Below, one piece after another: positions 8,692 to 18,252 of a stretch of 64,000 nt of DNA. Source of the stretch: Helicobacter sp. 13S00482-2. Its GTDB lineage: Bacteria > Campylobacterota > Campylobacteria > Campylobacterales > Helicobacteraceae. How positions within the stretch are numbered: the stretch's first letter is position 1; every line of letters starts with the position of its first letter. Under the pieces are notes generated by a model, which worked only from the letters and a program-made list of their open reading frames with translations, had not been told where the DNA came from and made no database searches. A program made the translations under genes and the position numbers. The DNA lies in contig NZ_MLAT01000001.1 of assembly GCF_002272795.1 (NCBI RefSeq), positions 186,001-250,000 of the forward strand. Direction: 5' to 3'.

Positions 8692-8742
8692 GGTAATATT
8701 TCCTTAATTTTATCTTTAAATAGGTAAATATTACTTAATTTT
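8692..8742. repeat. Direct and inverted repeats in the divergent promoter region (candidate operator)
   Basis: Two imperfect 20-base direct repeats, both beginning GGTAA and ending CTTAATTTT, lie at 8692-8711 and 8723-8742, one period of 31 bases apart (about three helical turns). They also contain a perfect 9-base inverted pair, GTAATATTT at 8693-8701 and AAATATTAC at 8726-8734. The site lies between the HTH gene and the envelope operon, which suits an autoregulatory operator. The sequence is AT-rich, so some symmetry could be chance. Confidence 0.45.
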
Positions 8743-8793
8743 GTTTAAAAAAATTTTCAAGTAGATTTTATGAAAAATTACTTGAGGATAAAG

Positions 8794-8979
8794 ATGAAAT
8801 TCACTCAACAAGATATAGCTAGAATCATCGGCGTAGATACAAAAACTTTGCGAAATTGGCGAAGGGATAAGCCCGAACTTTATAGACGCGTGATGCTAAG
8901 TTTCAGGTATGAAGAAATCCTCCTTGCCCTCAAAAATCAATATGAAGAATTCAAAAAAATAGGGGATAATCTTCACTGA
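8794..8979 (+). CDS. Small helix-turn-helix DNA-binding protein (61 aa)
   Basis: From the ATG at 8794 the product is 61 residues, with a helix-turn-helix in its first half: TQQDIARIIGVDTKTLRNWR. The helical remainder carries the phrase KPELYRRV. An in-frame ATG at 8770 has no ribosome site, whereas 8794 has GAGGA seven bases upstream, so the shorter start is chosen. This compact type is common in phage, plasmid and islet regulators of Campylobacterota. It is transcribed away from the envelope operon across a repeat-bearing intergenic region and is probably its regulator. Confidence 0.6.
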   Translation: MKFTQQDIARIIGVDTKTLRNWRRDKPELYRRVMLSFRYEEILLALKNQYEEFKKIGDNLH

Positions 8980-9081
8980 ATTAAAAAATCCATCTCAAGT
9001 CCAATGATACAAACACAAGATAAAATAATTAAACTCTTTATCACTCTAAATGACGTTAATAGATTTTAAGCCACATAAATA

Positions 9082-9087
9082 TACAAT
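9082..9087 (+). promoter_or_regulatory. Putative -10 element of thyX-polA
   Basis: TACAAT lies 17 bases before the ATG at 9104, with AAGGAT between the two. If used, transcription would begin around 9094, downstream of the alternative in-frame ATG at 9050, which supports the shorter ThyX start. Confidence 0.4.
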
Positions 9088-9103
9088 TCCAAAAAGGATA
9101 TTT

Positions 9104-9745
9104 ATGAAAGTAACACTCAAACACTATACCCCCCTAGAGGTCTGTTCAATGGCTATTAGAACGTGTTGGCAAAGTTTTGACAAATCCGATAATGGGGGCG
9201 AAAAAGATCTTTCCCTCATTGATCGTGTAGGGAATAAAAACAAGCACTCTAGTACTCTAGAACACCTGTATTACAACTTCTATATACAGGGAATCAGTCG
9301 GGCTTGTTTGCAAGAACTCGCTCGTCATCGAATAGCAAGTTATAGTGTAAAATCATCTCGTTATACACTCAAAGAAATCAAAGAAGAAGCCTCTTTTATT
9401 CCCATCAATGAAGAAAATCTAAAAAGAGCTCAAAAATACATCGTTTTCACACCAAATGAAAACGTTAATATCGCCTCCATAAAAGCTCTAGAAAATCTTC
9501 GAGAACTTTTATTGCAACCTGTAGGAAACGATCTAGCCAAATATGCAATGCCCGAATCATACAAAACCGAACTTCACTGGAGTATCAATGCTAGAAGTCT
9601 GCAAAATTTCCTAGAGCTCCGCACAAGCAGGGCTGCTCTTTGGGAAATTCAAAAACTTGCCCATAGCATCTATGATGCACTTCCTAGTGAGCATAAGTTT
9701 ATTTTTGAAGAGAAAATAACACAACCTTATGAAAAGAATCTATAA
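9104..9745 (+). CDS. thyX: Flavin-dependent thymidylate synthase ThyX
   Basis: ThyX makes dTMP from dUMP using methylenetetrahydrofolate, FAD and NADPH, and replaces ThyA in Helicobacter. The defining RHRxxSxxxxxSR-type motif is present as RHRIASYSVKSSR at residues 74-86. SSTLEHLYYNF near 49-59 and PESYKTELHWSINARSLQNF in the C-terminal half are also conserved. I chose the ATG at 9104 because it gives 213 residues, the usual Helicobacter length, and follows AAGGAT; the frame can be extended to 9050, but those residues are not family-like. polA begins five bases after the stop, so both genes for DNA synthesis appear co-transcribed. Confidence 0.95.
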   Translation: MKVTLKHYTPLEVCSMAIRTCWQSFDKSDNGGEKDLSLIDRVGNKNKHSSTLEHLYYNFYIQGISRACLQELARHRIASYSVKSSRYTLKEIKEEASFIPINEENLKRAQKYIVFTPNENVNIASIKALENLRELLLQPVGNDLAKYAMPESYKTELHWSINARSLQNFLELRTSRAALWEIQKLAHSIYDALPSEHKFIFEEKITQPYEKNL

Positions 9746-9750
9746 AGACT

Positions 9751-12468
9751 ATGCAAACACTAACCATAGTTGATACCTTCGGGTTCTTTTTTCGTAGTTT
9801 TTATGCCCTTCCTCCGCTAAAAAACGCACAAGGCTTTCCTACTGGTCTTTTGCTAGGCTTTGCTAATTTGATAATGAATTTGCACAAAGAGGGCTTATCA
9901 GATTATATTGTTTTTGCCCTAGAAGGACGTGGATTAAATAAACGCAAAGAAATCTATCCAGAATATAAAGGGACTCGGGTGCAAACCCCCGAGGATCTAC
10001 TGATGCAACTTCCTATTGCAATTGAATGGATAAAAAAAATGGAATTATTGAATCTAGGCTTTGATGGATATGAAGCTGATGATACCATAGCTTCACTTAG
10101 TCATATCGCTCAGAAAAAAAATCTTCAAGTTCGTATCATTAGCCATGATAAAGATCTCTATCAACTCATCAACGAAGATATCTATCTTTATAATCCGATG
10201 ACAAGAAAAGACATAATGGAAAAAGATTGTCTGGCAAAATATGGCGTATATCCTCATCAATTCATTGATTATCAAAGTTTGGTAGGTGATAGTAGCGATA
10301 ATGTTCCTGGTATCAAAGGAATTGGAGCAAAAACCGCTGAGAAACTCATAACAGAATTTCATAGTCTTGATAATATGTATGCAAATGTGGATAAAATCCA
10401 AGAAGTTGTCAGTCCAAGAATCGCAAACCTCATTAAAGAAAATAAAGAGATGGCCTATTTGAGTAAAAAGCTCGTCACTTTAAAAAAAGATCTCATTGAT
10501 GAATTTGATTTTCAAACATGCAGAATGCCTCAACAAAACCCTCTGATAAAAGTTGTAGATGAACTTGAAAGCTATGAATTTATCAAACTCGTGCAACGCC
10601 TAAAAGGGATGCCGATGACTCAACCTGCCAAAGCCTTTATAGCAAAATCAAAGGGGATTGGTGGATTAAATGCTTCCTCACAATCTGCTTTTTCTTATAT
10701 CCCACATTTACTCAATGATGAGAATGAATTATTTAAAATCTTAGATTCTATCCCTATAGATCAGGAAATTTCTTATGACTGTGAAACAGATTCTGTTGAT
10801 GTTCAGAATGCAAAAATGGTGGGTTTTAGCTTTTGTTTTGATGGAAAAAATGGCTATTATGTGCCTATAGCTCACAACTATCTAGGAGTTGAAGCACAAG
10901 TATCCAAAGAGAGTGCAAAAAAAGCAATACAACAAATATTTTCTCACCCCATGATAGGTCACAATATCAAATTTGACCTTCTTGTTGCTGAAAATAACTT
11001 TGGCCTAAAACCTCAAAACTCCATCAAGGATTCAATGATTTTAGCGTGGCTTTTTGATAGTGTGATGAGTGTGGGACTAGATAGTCAGATGGAAAGATGG
11101 TTTTCTCACACGATGATAGCTTTTGAAGATGTTGTTACTAAGGGTGCAAATTTCTCAAGTGTTACTCTAGAAGATGCTTCAAAATATGCCGCTGAAGATG
11201 CGGTTGCTAGTATGTGCCTGTATCATAAAATTATCTTTGAATTGCGTGCTAAAGAGCTTGATTATCTTATAAAAATCGCTCAAGATTTAGAGTTTCCTCT
11301 CATCAGGGTTCTGGCAGATATGGAAAACAATGGAATCAAAGTTAATGTGAAATGGTTTGAAGAACTTCGATCAGAACTATCCAACAAGCTTTCAATCATT
11401 CAGAGCAATATTCATAAACATATTGGTTTTGATTTCAATCTAAATTCTCCCAAACAACTCGCTGAAGTGCTATTTGGAAAGCTCAAACTCAAGGGCACTA
11501 GACAAATAAAAGGTGGCTATAGCACAGATGAGCGAACTTTAGAAGCTCTATTGAACGATCATCCTGTTATTGCTGAAATTATGGAATATCGAGAAATTTT
11601 CAAACTCAAAAACACCTACATAGAACCATTGCTAAAACTCAATAATGATGAACATAAAATTCACACATCTTTTTTGCAAACAGGCACTGCTACAGGAAGA
11701 TTGAGTTCAAAATCTCCAAATCTTCAAAATATACCCGTACGAACTGACGCAGGAAGACAAATCAGGGAAGGATTTATCATTAGTGATGAAAAAAACACTC
11801 TCTTGAGTGTGGATTATTCACAAATCGAACTTCGACTACTTGCACATTTTTGTATGGACAAAGACCTCGTCGAAGCATTTATCAACAACAAAGACATTCA
11901 CACAGAAACCGCTATTCGCATATTTGGAAAACAAGAGGCTTCCTCCAAACGCTCTGTTGCAAAATCAATCAACTTCGGACTTATCTATGGAATGGGATCA
12001 AAAAAACTAGCTCAAACACTCAAAATATCTCCAAAAGAGGCCAAAAAATATATTGATAGTTATTTTGAGTCATTTCCAACTGTAAAAAATTTCCTAAAAT
12101 ATCAAGAAGATCAAATCTTTACAAATGGTTATGCTCAAACCTTATTAGGACATCGAAGATATTTTGATTTTACAAATGCAACAGAATTAATCAAAGCAAA
12201 CTACTTGCGTGAAGGTATCAATTCGATTTTTCAAGGAAGTGCAGCAGATCTAATTAAGTTAGCAATGCTTAAAATCTATAGAAAATTTAAAAATACACCT
12301 GTGAAAATGCTCATTCAAGTCCATGATGAGTTGATTTTTGAACTACCTTTAGAGATTGCAGAAGAAACTTCTAAAGAAATTGAAACCATAATGAACAATA
12401 TTTATACGCTCAATGTTCCTTTAAAATGTGGTATCAATCTAGGCAAGAACTGGGCAGAACTAAAATAG
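9751..12468 (+). CDS. polA: DNA polymerase I
   Basis: The 905-residue enzyme acts in lagging-strand processing and repair. The N-terminal 5' nuclease (about 1-290) shows DTFGFFFRSFYALP and the SDNVPGIKGIGAKTA helix-hairpin-helix. The middle 3'-5' exonuclease domain (about 320-500) keeps the DxE metal site in YDCETD near residue 345 and GHNIKFDLLV. The polymerase domain has TGRLSSKSPNLQNIP, VDYSQIELRLLAHF, the O-helix region RSVAKSINFGLIYGMG and the C-motif QVHDELIFE. Proofreading therefore looks intact, unlike many PolA homologues that have lost it. It directly follows thyX. Confidence 0.97.
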   Translation: MQTLTIVDTFGFFFRSFYALPPLKNAQGFPTGLLLGFANLIMNLHKEGLSDYIVFALEGRGLNKRKEIYPEYKGTRVQTPEDLLMQLPIAIEWIKKMELLNLGFDGYEADDTIASLSHIAQKKNLQVRIISHDKDLYQLINEDIYLYNPMTRKDIMEKDCLAKYGVYPHQFIDYQSLVGDSSDNVPGIKGIGAKTAEKLITEFHSLDNMYANVDKIQEVVSPRIANLIKENKEMAYLSKKLVTLKKDLIDEFDFQTCRMPQQNPLIKVVDELESYEFIKLVQRLKGMPMTQPAKAFIAKSKGIGGLNASSQSAFSYIPHLLNDENELFKILDSIPIDQEISYDCETDSVDVQNAKMVGFSFCFDGKNGYYVPIAHNYLGVEAQVSKESAKKAIQQIFSHPMIGHNIKFDLLVAENNFGLKPQNSIKDSMILAWLFDSVMSVGLDSQMERWFSHTMIAFEDVVTKGANFSSVTLEDASKYAAEDAVASMCLYHKIIFELRAKELDYLIKIAQDLEFPLIRVLADMENNGIKVNVKWFEELRSELSNKLSIIQSNIHKHIGFDFNLNSPKQLAEVLFGKLKLKGTRQIKGGYSTDERTLEALLNDHPVIAEIMEYREIFKLKNTYIEPLLKLNNDEHKIHTSFLQTGTATGRLSSKSPNLQNIPVRTDAGRQIREGFIISDEKNTLLSVDYSQIELRLLAHFCMDKDLVEAFINNKDIHTETAIRIFGKQEASSKRSVAKSINFGLIYGMGSKKLAQTLKISPKEAKKYIDSYFESFPTVKNFLKYQEDQIFTNGYAQTLLGHRRYFDFTNATELIKANYLREGINSIFQGSAADLIKLAMLKIYRKFKNTPVKMLIQVHDELIFELPLEIAEETSKEIETIMNNIYTLNVPLKCGINLGKNWAELK

Positions 12469-12486
12469 CTTAATTATAAAAAAGCA

Positions 12487-12512
12487 CCAAGCCAAAATTT
12501 GCTTTGACTTGG
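12487..12512 (-). terminator. Intrinsic terminator of the autotransporter gene
   Basis: On the minus strand, CCAAG and CAAA-type arms (12487-12496 with 12503-12512, one mismatch) enclose a six-base loop. The stem is followed after three bases by a run of six T (CTTTTTT). This suits termination of the autotransporter transcript. The plus side has a T-run only about 14 bases later, so termination of polA here is less clear. Confidence 0.6.
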
Positions 12513-12558
12513 ATGTTAGTTGTGTGGGTTTTTTGTATCTTAAAGCAGAAGAAGTCTT

Positions 12559-15500
12559 TTAATTGACTTCTTTTAAGAGTGCTTTTGTCTCTTTTTTGTT
12601 GAGTATTTTTGCGATCTCATCAGCAATACTTTCGCTCTTTTGTGCACCTTCTTTTGTTTTAAATGGTCCTATAAGTATCTTTTTGACTTCAATAGTTCTT
12701 TGATTTTTTGTCTTTGGATCTATAAACTTTTCATTTTCTATAGAAATGACATAAGGATATTTTGAAAGTAAGGTCATTTGTTCTTTAGAGAGATTTCCAT
12801 TTTTTGCCATAGTATAGACATCAAAATAATAGCCCTCTTTGATTGTGTTGGCCATAGTTTCTTGAGTAGAAGCATGAGATTGATTGTTTTGAGCAAACAT
12901 TGTTTTCTTACCAAATGCATATCTTCCTCCAACAGAGACAAGATAGTTTTGATTATAATATGTCCCTCCAAAAGAGGTCTCTACATCTGCATAGACCTTC
13001 CATCTATCAGAGAGGATAGAATTCACGCCTACAGAAACCAAAGCCATTTGATTGGACTGTATATTTAGATCTGCAGTAGAGAAGTTTGATTTGAAATTGA
13101 TATTTCCTCCTCCTACGATATCAGTTACATAAGAAAGTCCTACTCTAAAATCAGTTTGATTATGTGCAGTATTAAGACTATAGCCTAAAACTCCTCCTAC
13201 TCTTCCTCTAAAAGCAAGAATATTATCAATAGCTGCATCTAAAAACGCATTCCCATTGATTTGATCAAATCCACCATTACCAACATATCCAAATATAAAC
13301 TCAGCACTAGGCTCTAGATAAAGTCTGTGTCTAGAGGTTTGGGTTTCTTTGAGATTGAAATAAAAACGATAGCCCAACTCTTCGCCTAAAGAAGCAGTCG
13401 AAGAATTGAAAGATGTGTCTTTATTTTCGTTATTTTGCACACTCAAATCATTGCTAATAAAGGAGTATTTCAAAATCATATCATTATAAAATCCAGTATT
13501 ACCTACATAAGAGTAATAAGCTCCAAGCTCAATGAGATTGGCTTTTCCATCAAAAGTTTGACCACCCAATTTATTATAACCATATGAAAGGGCAAGTCCC
13601 AAATAAGTTTTGCCATCCAAGCTAGAATTAGGGATAGAGAAGTCATAACCTGCTTGAACATTAGTAGAATAGGTTTTAACCTCTTGACCTCTATTGCTAG
13701 TAGTCATTCCATTAAAAATTCTTCCCCATACCCCTTGAGCATTTGTATTATCTCTGAGTTCTCCTAATCTTTTGTTGAGATCATTAATATTAGCCAAAAA
13801 GATGCTGTAGTTACTTGTGATGGCCGCTTGAGTTAGATTTTGCGAAGTCTGTGTAATTTGGGCTCGTGCAGAACCAATATAATAGTTTGTCCAAGTATCA
13901 CCCCCAGCTGAAGCACTTGCATCATCTCCAAGATTTGAATTCTGTATTTTTTTATCAAAGGTTGTGGTGATTAAATCATATCCCTGAAGGACAGTAGATT
14001 GACTATTGAATGCCAAACCAGCTGTTTTATTGCCATCTGAATCAGTCGCATCATTTTTAATCGAAGCAACCAAGATATTTTTATCACTTAAATCTCCAAG
14101 CACTGGGCTTAAAGAATTCTGATACGCTTGAATATAATCAACTTGATTTCCTTTAGAAGCACTGTTAATGATGAGGTGATCACCTTTCCTTTTTTGATCA
14201 TCACTAGCATTAGAAAAAGGATTATAAGAAAGCCTAAACACCGCATTATTTAAATCTTTGACCTCTCCTATATTCAGAGTAGCAAAAGAAGTTTTTAGAT
14301 TGCTTGAAGCAGAAGGAATTCCTCCTGTGGCCAAATCAATGATAGTGTTTTCTTGATACAGAGAATCCCCTGTCAAACCTTTGTCATTCAGAATAAAAGA
14401 TTCTTTTGAGCCATCTGCAAGTGGAGCAGAGGAAAGTAGTCCTATATTAGAACCATCTTCAAGAATAAGTTTTGAGCCTTGTGAGAGGTGGATATGAATA
14501 TTTTTATCTGTGATATTAAGCTTACCAATAAATACAGCATCATCTTTAAAAATAGCCTCATAAGTTGTAGCCGTTGATACACCAGTTGCAGGAACCAAAG
14601 AAGATACCTCTCCTACCATTACTCCATAGATATTAGCAGTGTAAATATCAGAACTGCTGACCTTATCTATTTTAAAAGTTGTGCTATTAATAGGAAAAAT
14701 ATCCCGATAGTTTTTCAAAATTTCGTCTGCTTTAGCTGAATCTAAATTCAAATAGATACCACTTTGATAAGTCAAACCATTGACTTTGACTTGTTTTTTA
14801 GAAGCATCAGTTGAATTAGGATCAAAGACATTAATATCACCAAAATCAGTGCTATCTCCTCCTGAGAAAGCCACATCGCTACCATCAGCATTCTTAGAAA
14901 TACTATCAGCAAAAACAATATTGGTTTCACCCTTTAAGTAATTAAACTGAGCGACACCCTTCACGCTACCTGATAATGCAATATTATTGACTGCATTTTG
15001 ACCATTAGTAGTGACAACAAAAAGAGGGCCATCACCTCCATAAAGAAGTTTATTGGTAAAATCATTGGCTTGAAGTTTTGAAATAAAAGCATCAGAAAAA
15101 GATAAAGTGACATTGGCTGTTCCACCTGTAGTATTAACATTCCCTCCTAAATACAAAGAATCATGAAAATCAACGTTATTTTGACCTTCAGTGGTAAGAA
15201 TATTTCCAGCATAAGAAGAGATATTAGACTGTGAAAGATAAGACAAAATTTCTTGTGGAGTCAAACTAGAAATTGATGAGTTAGAATCTGGATCACTAGG
15301 AGCATTAGATGAATCTGTAGGTTCATTATCAACTGCAGAAGAGACAACTGTTGTAGGCTCATCCTCAGGAGCATTCGGGGCTGTTTTTGCTAAATCTGCA
15401 AGTTTTTGTTTCAACATTTCGTTTGATTTAGTGAAATCAATGCTGCCATCTCCACTTAGAGCAGAAGAAAAAGAAACACTAGAAGTAGCTGTTTTAGATG

Positions 15501-17997
15501 TGACTCCTATAGTACTTAAGACTAAAGAACCTGATTTTAAATTTACAGTTGAATTACCATCTGAGACATTCAAAGCACCCAAAGTGGATTGATTGATAAG
15601 ATTTAATGTAGATTGACCTCCACTCACATTCAAAGCACCTACATTAGAGGTGTCAGAAAAAGAAAGATTACTTGTTCCACTCAAACTCAAGCTTTTAGCA
15701 ACACTATTATGATAATCAATATTCAATGTTCCAGCAAAGGTAACATCTCCAAGTATATTAATAGGAGAACTAGCATCCGCATCTTGGTTTAAAGAAGTAT
15801 CGGTTTTTTGATTACTCAAACTCAAACTAGAAGAAGTTGCACCATTGTTTAAATTTCCAATATCAGAATGGCTCAAATCTCCAGTGATAACTCCAGAAAA
15901 ATCAATATTTACAATACTAGAATCTTTTACGCCTGTGAATTTCAAAGTAGAATTTACATTAGCATTGCTGATGGTGTTGCTTTTGATGATGGTGCCTGTA
16001 TCAAAATTAGCCCAGATAATGGAATCGCCAGTGATATCTCCTGAAAATGCAGAATTGCCAGTAAAGTTCACAGTCACTGCATTTTCTTGCCCATTTTTTT
16101 TCTTCCTCAAATTGATGTTACCATTCATACTAGAATTATCAAAGCTGAAGGTATTATAAGTGGCATTATTTCCAGTGTCATCTGCAATAATGTCCCCATT
16201 AAGAATTGATTTATTTGTAAAATACAGTCCCTTGTCTTTTGAAACACTGTTGATAAAAGTTGAATCACCCCAAGTAATATTTCCATTCACAGTAGTGCTA
16301 TCAAATGTGGCATCAAGAGTCCCCCATCTATTCTCAATAGCTGAACCTTTGTTGCCTACCGATCCTATGGTGGTACCTACTGCAGAAAATTTTAGATTTG
16401 CTCCATTATATAATCTCAAGTGGTTTAAAGAGCTATTTTTCAAAGCCAGATCGCTTGATATTTTATTGCTAGAATTCAACGCAATATTACCGATAGTGGT
16501 ATTGCCAATACTGCCAGTAATCTTTCCAGAAAAATTGATATTACCAATAGTGTGATCACTAGCCTGGCCACTTGTAGCCACCGAGGCAAAAGTTAGCGTA
16601 GAAGAAGCATTATTGTTAGTGATATTTCCTATTGAAGCATCCGTTAAGGTGCTAGCAAAAATCCCATCTCCACTCACGTTACCATTCATGCTAGAGGCAT
16701 TGAGATTAAGAGTAACTTTTGAAGCATTAGCCCCAACTTGAATACTTCCTGTCCATTCAGAATCTTTCAAGTTAATCACGCTTGAAGGGTGAATATTATT
16801 AGAGCCTCCTGTTCCATCAGTCGTGAGATTCATATATATTTTTGAACCCCCTGTAGCCTTAAGGCTAAAATTATCATTGGTGTTTGTATAAGATGTAATG
16901 GAATTATCTTTCCTGCCCTGCAAGGTAGAGTTATCAAGTGTTAAATTAATGGTATCTGTGAAGCCACCATTTGTACCTGTTAAGTTGGTATTAAGCTTAG
17001 AACCATTAGTAGCAGTGATAGAAAGAGTTCCATAATTGCCTGTTGCATTGATATTCCCATCTAAAGAAGAATTATTAAAACTAACACTCGTTGTTAGTGC
17101 GTTGCGATATGCATCAGTTTTTGAGATGATGTTCCCTATCATCTTGGCACCATTAGAAAAATTAACGTTCATGCTCTGATAGCTATTATTAATGTTACCC
17201 TTCATAGCAAATCCCTTTGAGGAATTCCCAGAAAAACTTACGGTTGAACCAGTTGTTACCCTTCCAGTGTCATCAGTTCTTTTATTGACAATGCTCCCCT
17301 CCAAAGAAGAGTTCGTAAAGGTTACATTAGTGGTAGCCTGATAAGTCCAAGGCTGAGTAGTGATGATATCTCCTTTCATATTTGCATCGTTTTTAAAGAC
17401 TCCCTTAAAGGTTTGATTGGCCACAGTTATATTTCCCACATAAGCATAACCCTTCACAGAGTTATCGCTATTTCCCTGATAACTTCCATCAAAGCTAAAG
17501 CTAGAAACACTATTAAATCCTCCATTCCTAGCCATTGTAAAATTTCCCTTATAAGCAGAGTTTTTGAAGTTAAAGGTAGTTTTAGAGCCATTATCAACAG
17601 TAAAATTACTCGCAGTTAGAATGCTAGAATTTGCAGTGACACTAAAATACCTGTCTGGATTATTCAATGCACCACTAGAGAGTTGTAGTTTTAAAGTCTT
17701 CACATCTGGAGTGCTATCTAGAGTATCACCAAATGATACGCTAACCCCACCATAACCAGTGCCCGATATACAAGCGGTGCTAGAAGTTGTAGAACAACTC
17801 GTAGTTGCTGCTTTTACAACAGAGAAAGGGGTTAATAATAAAGGGGCTAAAACAAAGGAAAATGATAAAAGAGATACTTTTGAAAGTGGGGAAGAGGAGC
17901 TTTTTATAACAATGGGGGGGGGGGCTACCACGGACTTTTGTACAGATTTTTGTACATTAGAACGCACGAATGTAAGGCTCTTGAACATCTTTTTCAT
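12559..17997 (-). CDS. Phase-variable autotransporter with beta-helix passenger and SPOR-like C-terminal extension
   Basis: The 1812-residue type V secreted protein has an extended signal peptide (about 70 residues, hydrophobic core VSLLSFSFVLAPLLLTPF, cleavage near VVKA). The passenger is about 1300 residues of irregular repeats (patterns like NSSLDGNI and FSGNSS), typical of a right-handed beta-helix. An autotransporter barrel spans about 1415-1701: GVWGRIFNGM, then GYDFSIP, LGYSLNT and GGRYAFGKK. Unusually, about 110 residues follow the barrel; residues 1720-1800 look like a SPOR fold (GYYFDVYTMAKNG ... KKILIGPFKTKEGAQ). A C11 tract at codons about 25-28 (17914-17924) is in frame here. The gene stands alone with its own promoter and terminator. 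It is probably an adhesin or toxin-like surface protein, not assignable to VacA or other named families. Confidence 0.9.
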   Translation of the reverse strand: MKKMFKSLTFVRSNVQKSVQKSVVAPPPIVIKSSSSPLSKVSLLSFSFVLAPLLLTPFSVVKAATTSCSTTSSTACISGTGYGGVSVSFGDTLDSTPDVKTLKLQLSSGALNNPDRYFSVTANSSILTASNFTVDNGSKTTFNFKNSAYKGNFTMARNGGFNSVSSFSFDGSYQGNSDNSVKGYAYVGNITVANQTFKGVFKNDANMKGDIITTQPWTYQATTNVTFTNSSLEGSIVNKRTDDTGRVTTGSTVSFSGNSSKGFAMKGNINNSYQSMNVNFSNGAKMIGNIISKTDAYRNALTTSVSFNNSSLDGNINATGNYGTLSITATNGSKLNTNLTGTNGGFTDTINLTLDNSTLQGRKDNSITSYTNTNDNFSLKATGGSKIYMNLTTDGTGGSNNIHPSSVINLKDSEWTGSIQVGANASKVTLNLNASSMNGNVSGDGIFASTLTDASIGNITNNNASSTLTFASVATSGQASDHTIGNINFSGKITGSIGNTTIGNIALNSSNKISSDLALKNSSLNHLRLYNGANLKFSAVGTTIGSVGNKGSAIENRWGTLDATFDSTTVNGNITWGDSTFINSVSKDKGLYFTNKSILNGDIIADDTGNNATYNTFSFDNSSMNGNINLRKKKNGQENAVTVNFTGNSAFSGDITGDSIIWANFDTGTIIKSNTISNANVNSTLKFTGVKDSSIVNIDFSGVITGDLSHSDIGNLNNGATSSSLSLSNQKTDTSLNQDADASSPINILGDVTFAGTLNIDYHNSVAKSLSLSGTSNLSFSDTSNVGALNVSGGQSTLNLINQSTLGALNVSDGNSTVNLKSGSLVLSTIGVTSKTATSSVSFSSALSGDGSIDFTKSNEMLKQKLADLAKTAPNAPEDEPTTVVSSAVDNEPTDSSNAPSDPDSNSSISSLTPQEILSYLSQSNISSYAGNILTTEGQNNVDFHDSLYLGGNVNTTGGTANVTLSFSDAFISKLQANDFTNKLLYGGDGPLFVVTTNGQNAVNNIALSGSVKGVAQFNYLKGETNIVFADSISKNADGSDVAFSGGDSTDFGDINVFDPNSTDASKKQVKVNGLTYQSGIYLNLDSAKADEILKNYRDIFPINSTTFKIDKVSSSDIYTANIYGVMVGEVSSLVPATGVSTATTYEAIFKDDAVFIGKLNITDKNIHIHLSQGSKLILEDGSNIGLLSSAPLADGSKESFILNDKGLTGDSLYQENTIIDLATGGIPSASSNLKTSFATLNIGEVKDLNNAVFRLSYNPFSNASDDQKRKGDHLIINSASKGNQVDYIQAYQNSLSPVLGDLSDKNILVASIKNDATDSDGNKTAGLAFNSQSTVLQGYDLITTTFDKKIQNSNLGDDASASAGGDTWTNYYIGSARAQITQTSQNLTQAAITSNYSIFLANINDLNKRLGELRDNTNAQGVWGRIFNGMTTSNRGQEVKTYSTNVQAGYDFSIPNSSLDGKTYLGLALSYGYNKLGGQTFDGKANLIELGAYYSYVGNTGFYNDMILKYSFISNDLSVQNNENKDTSFNSSTASLGEELGYRFYFNLKETQTSRHRLYLEPSAEFIFGYVGNGGFDQINGNAFLDAAIDNILAFRGRVGGVLGYSLNTAHNQTDFRVGLSYVTDIVGGGNINFKSNFSTADLNIQSNQMALVSVGVNSILSDRWKVYADVETSFGGTYYNQNYLVSVGGRYAFGKKTMFAQNNQSHASTQETMANTIKEGYYFDVYTMAKNGNLSKEQMTLLSKYPYVISIENEKFIDPKTKNQRTIEVKKILIGPFKTKEGAQKSESIADEIAKILNKKETKALLKEVN
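17914..17924 (-). repeat. C11 homopolymer tract in the autotransporter signal-peptide region (phase-variation switch)
   Basis: Eleven G on the plus strand encode an Ala-Pro-Pro-Pro stretch on the coding strand. The present length is the ON frame. With ten bases the frame hits TAA four codons after the tract; with twelve it meets a stop after about 45 codons. Slipped-strand change of such tracts is a known switch for Helicobacter surface proteins. A 12-base tandem repeat (coding VQKS twice) precedes it directly. Confidence 0.85.
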
Positions 17998-18064
17998 AGG
18001 GACTTCCTTATATTGTTGTTATGTAATGTTGTATCTTTTAAACGTTGTCATTTTTCAAGGTGGT

Positions 18065-18070
18065 ATTATA
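18065..18070 (-). promoter_or_regulatory. Putative -10 element of the autotransporter gene
   Basis: A perfect TATAAT on the minus strand lies 67 bases before the start codon. The ribosome site AAGGA in ATAAGGAAGT precedes the ATG at 17997. This predicts a 5' leader of about 60 bases. The flanking 18131-18252 stretch is very AT-rich and I see no gene in it. Confidence 0.5.
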
Positions 18071-18252
18071 ATCAAAATATTTGTGAAAATGGTAAATAAA
18101 AAGAATCTTTATAAAAAATATCCAAAATAAATCCATAATCCTCAGGAGGTGGGAAATATTTATTATTTAATTCTTATATTTTTTTAATATCTATAATTTT
18201 AATAATTAATATCATTAAATAATCCCTCAAAATAATCCCAAGAAAAACTCTG

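Noticed and set aside
9050-9103. Longer N-terminus for ThyX
   Set aside because: The added residues are not ThyX-like and would lie over the putative -10 element; the ribosome site points to 9104.
15845-16555. Plus-strand open frames antiparallel to the autotransporter
   Set aside because: Long frames of V/L/P-rich sequence arise as mirror images of the repetitive N/S/G-rich passenger; no ribosome sites or family features.
18131-18252. Catalytic domain remains of the integrase downstream of its stop
   Set aside because: All three frames are broken by many stops in AT-rich sequence and show no HxxR or Tyr motif.
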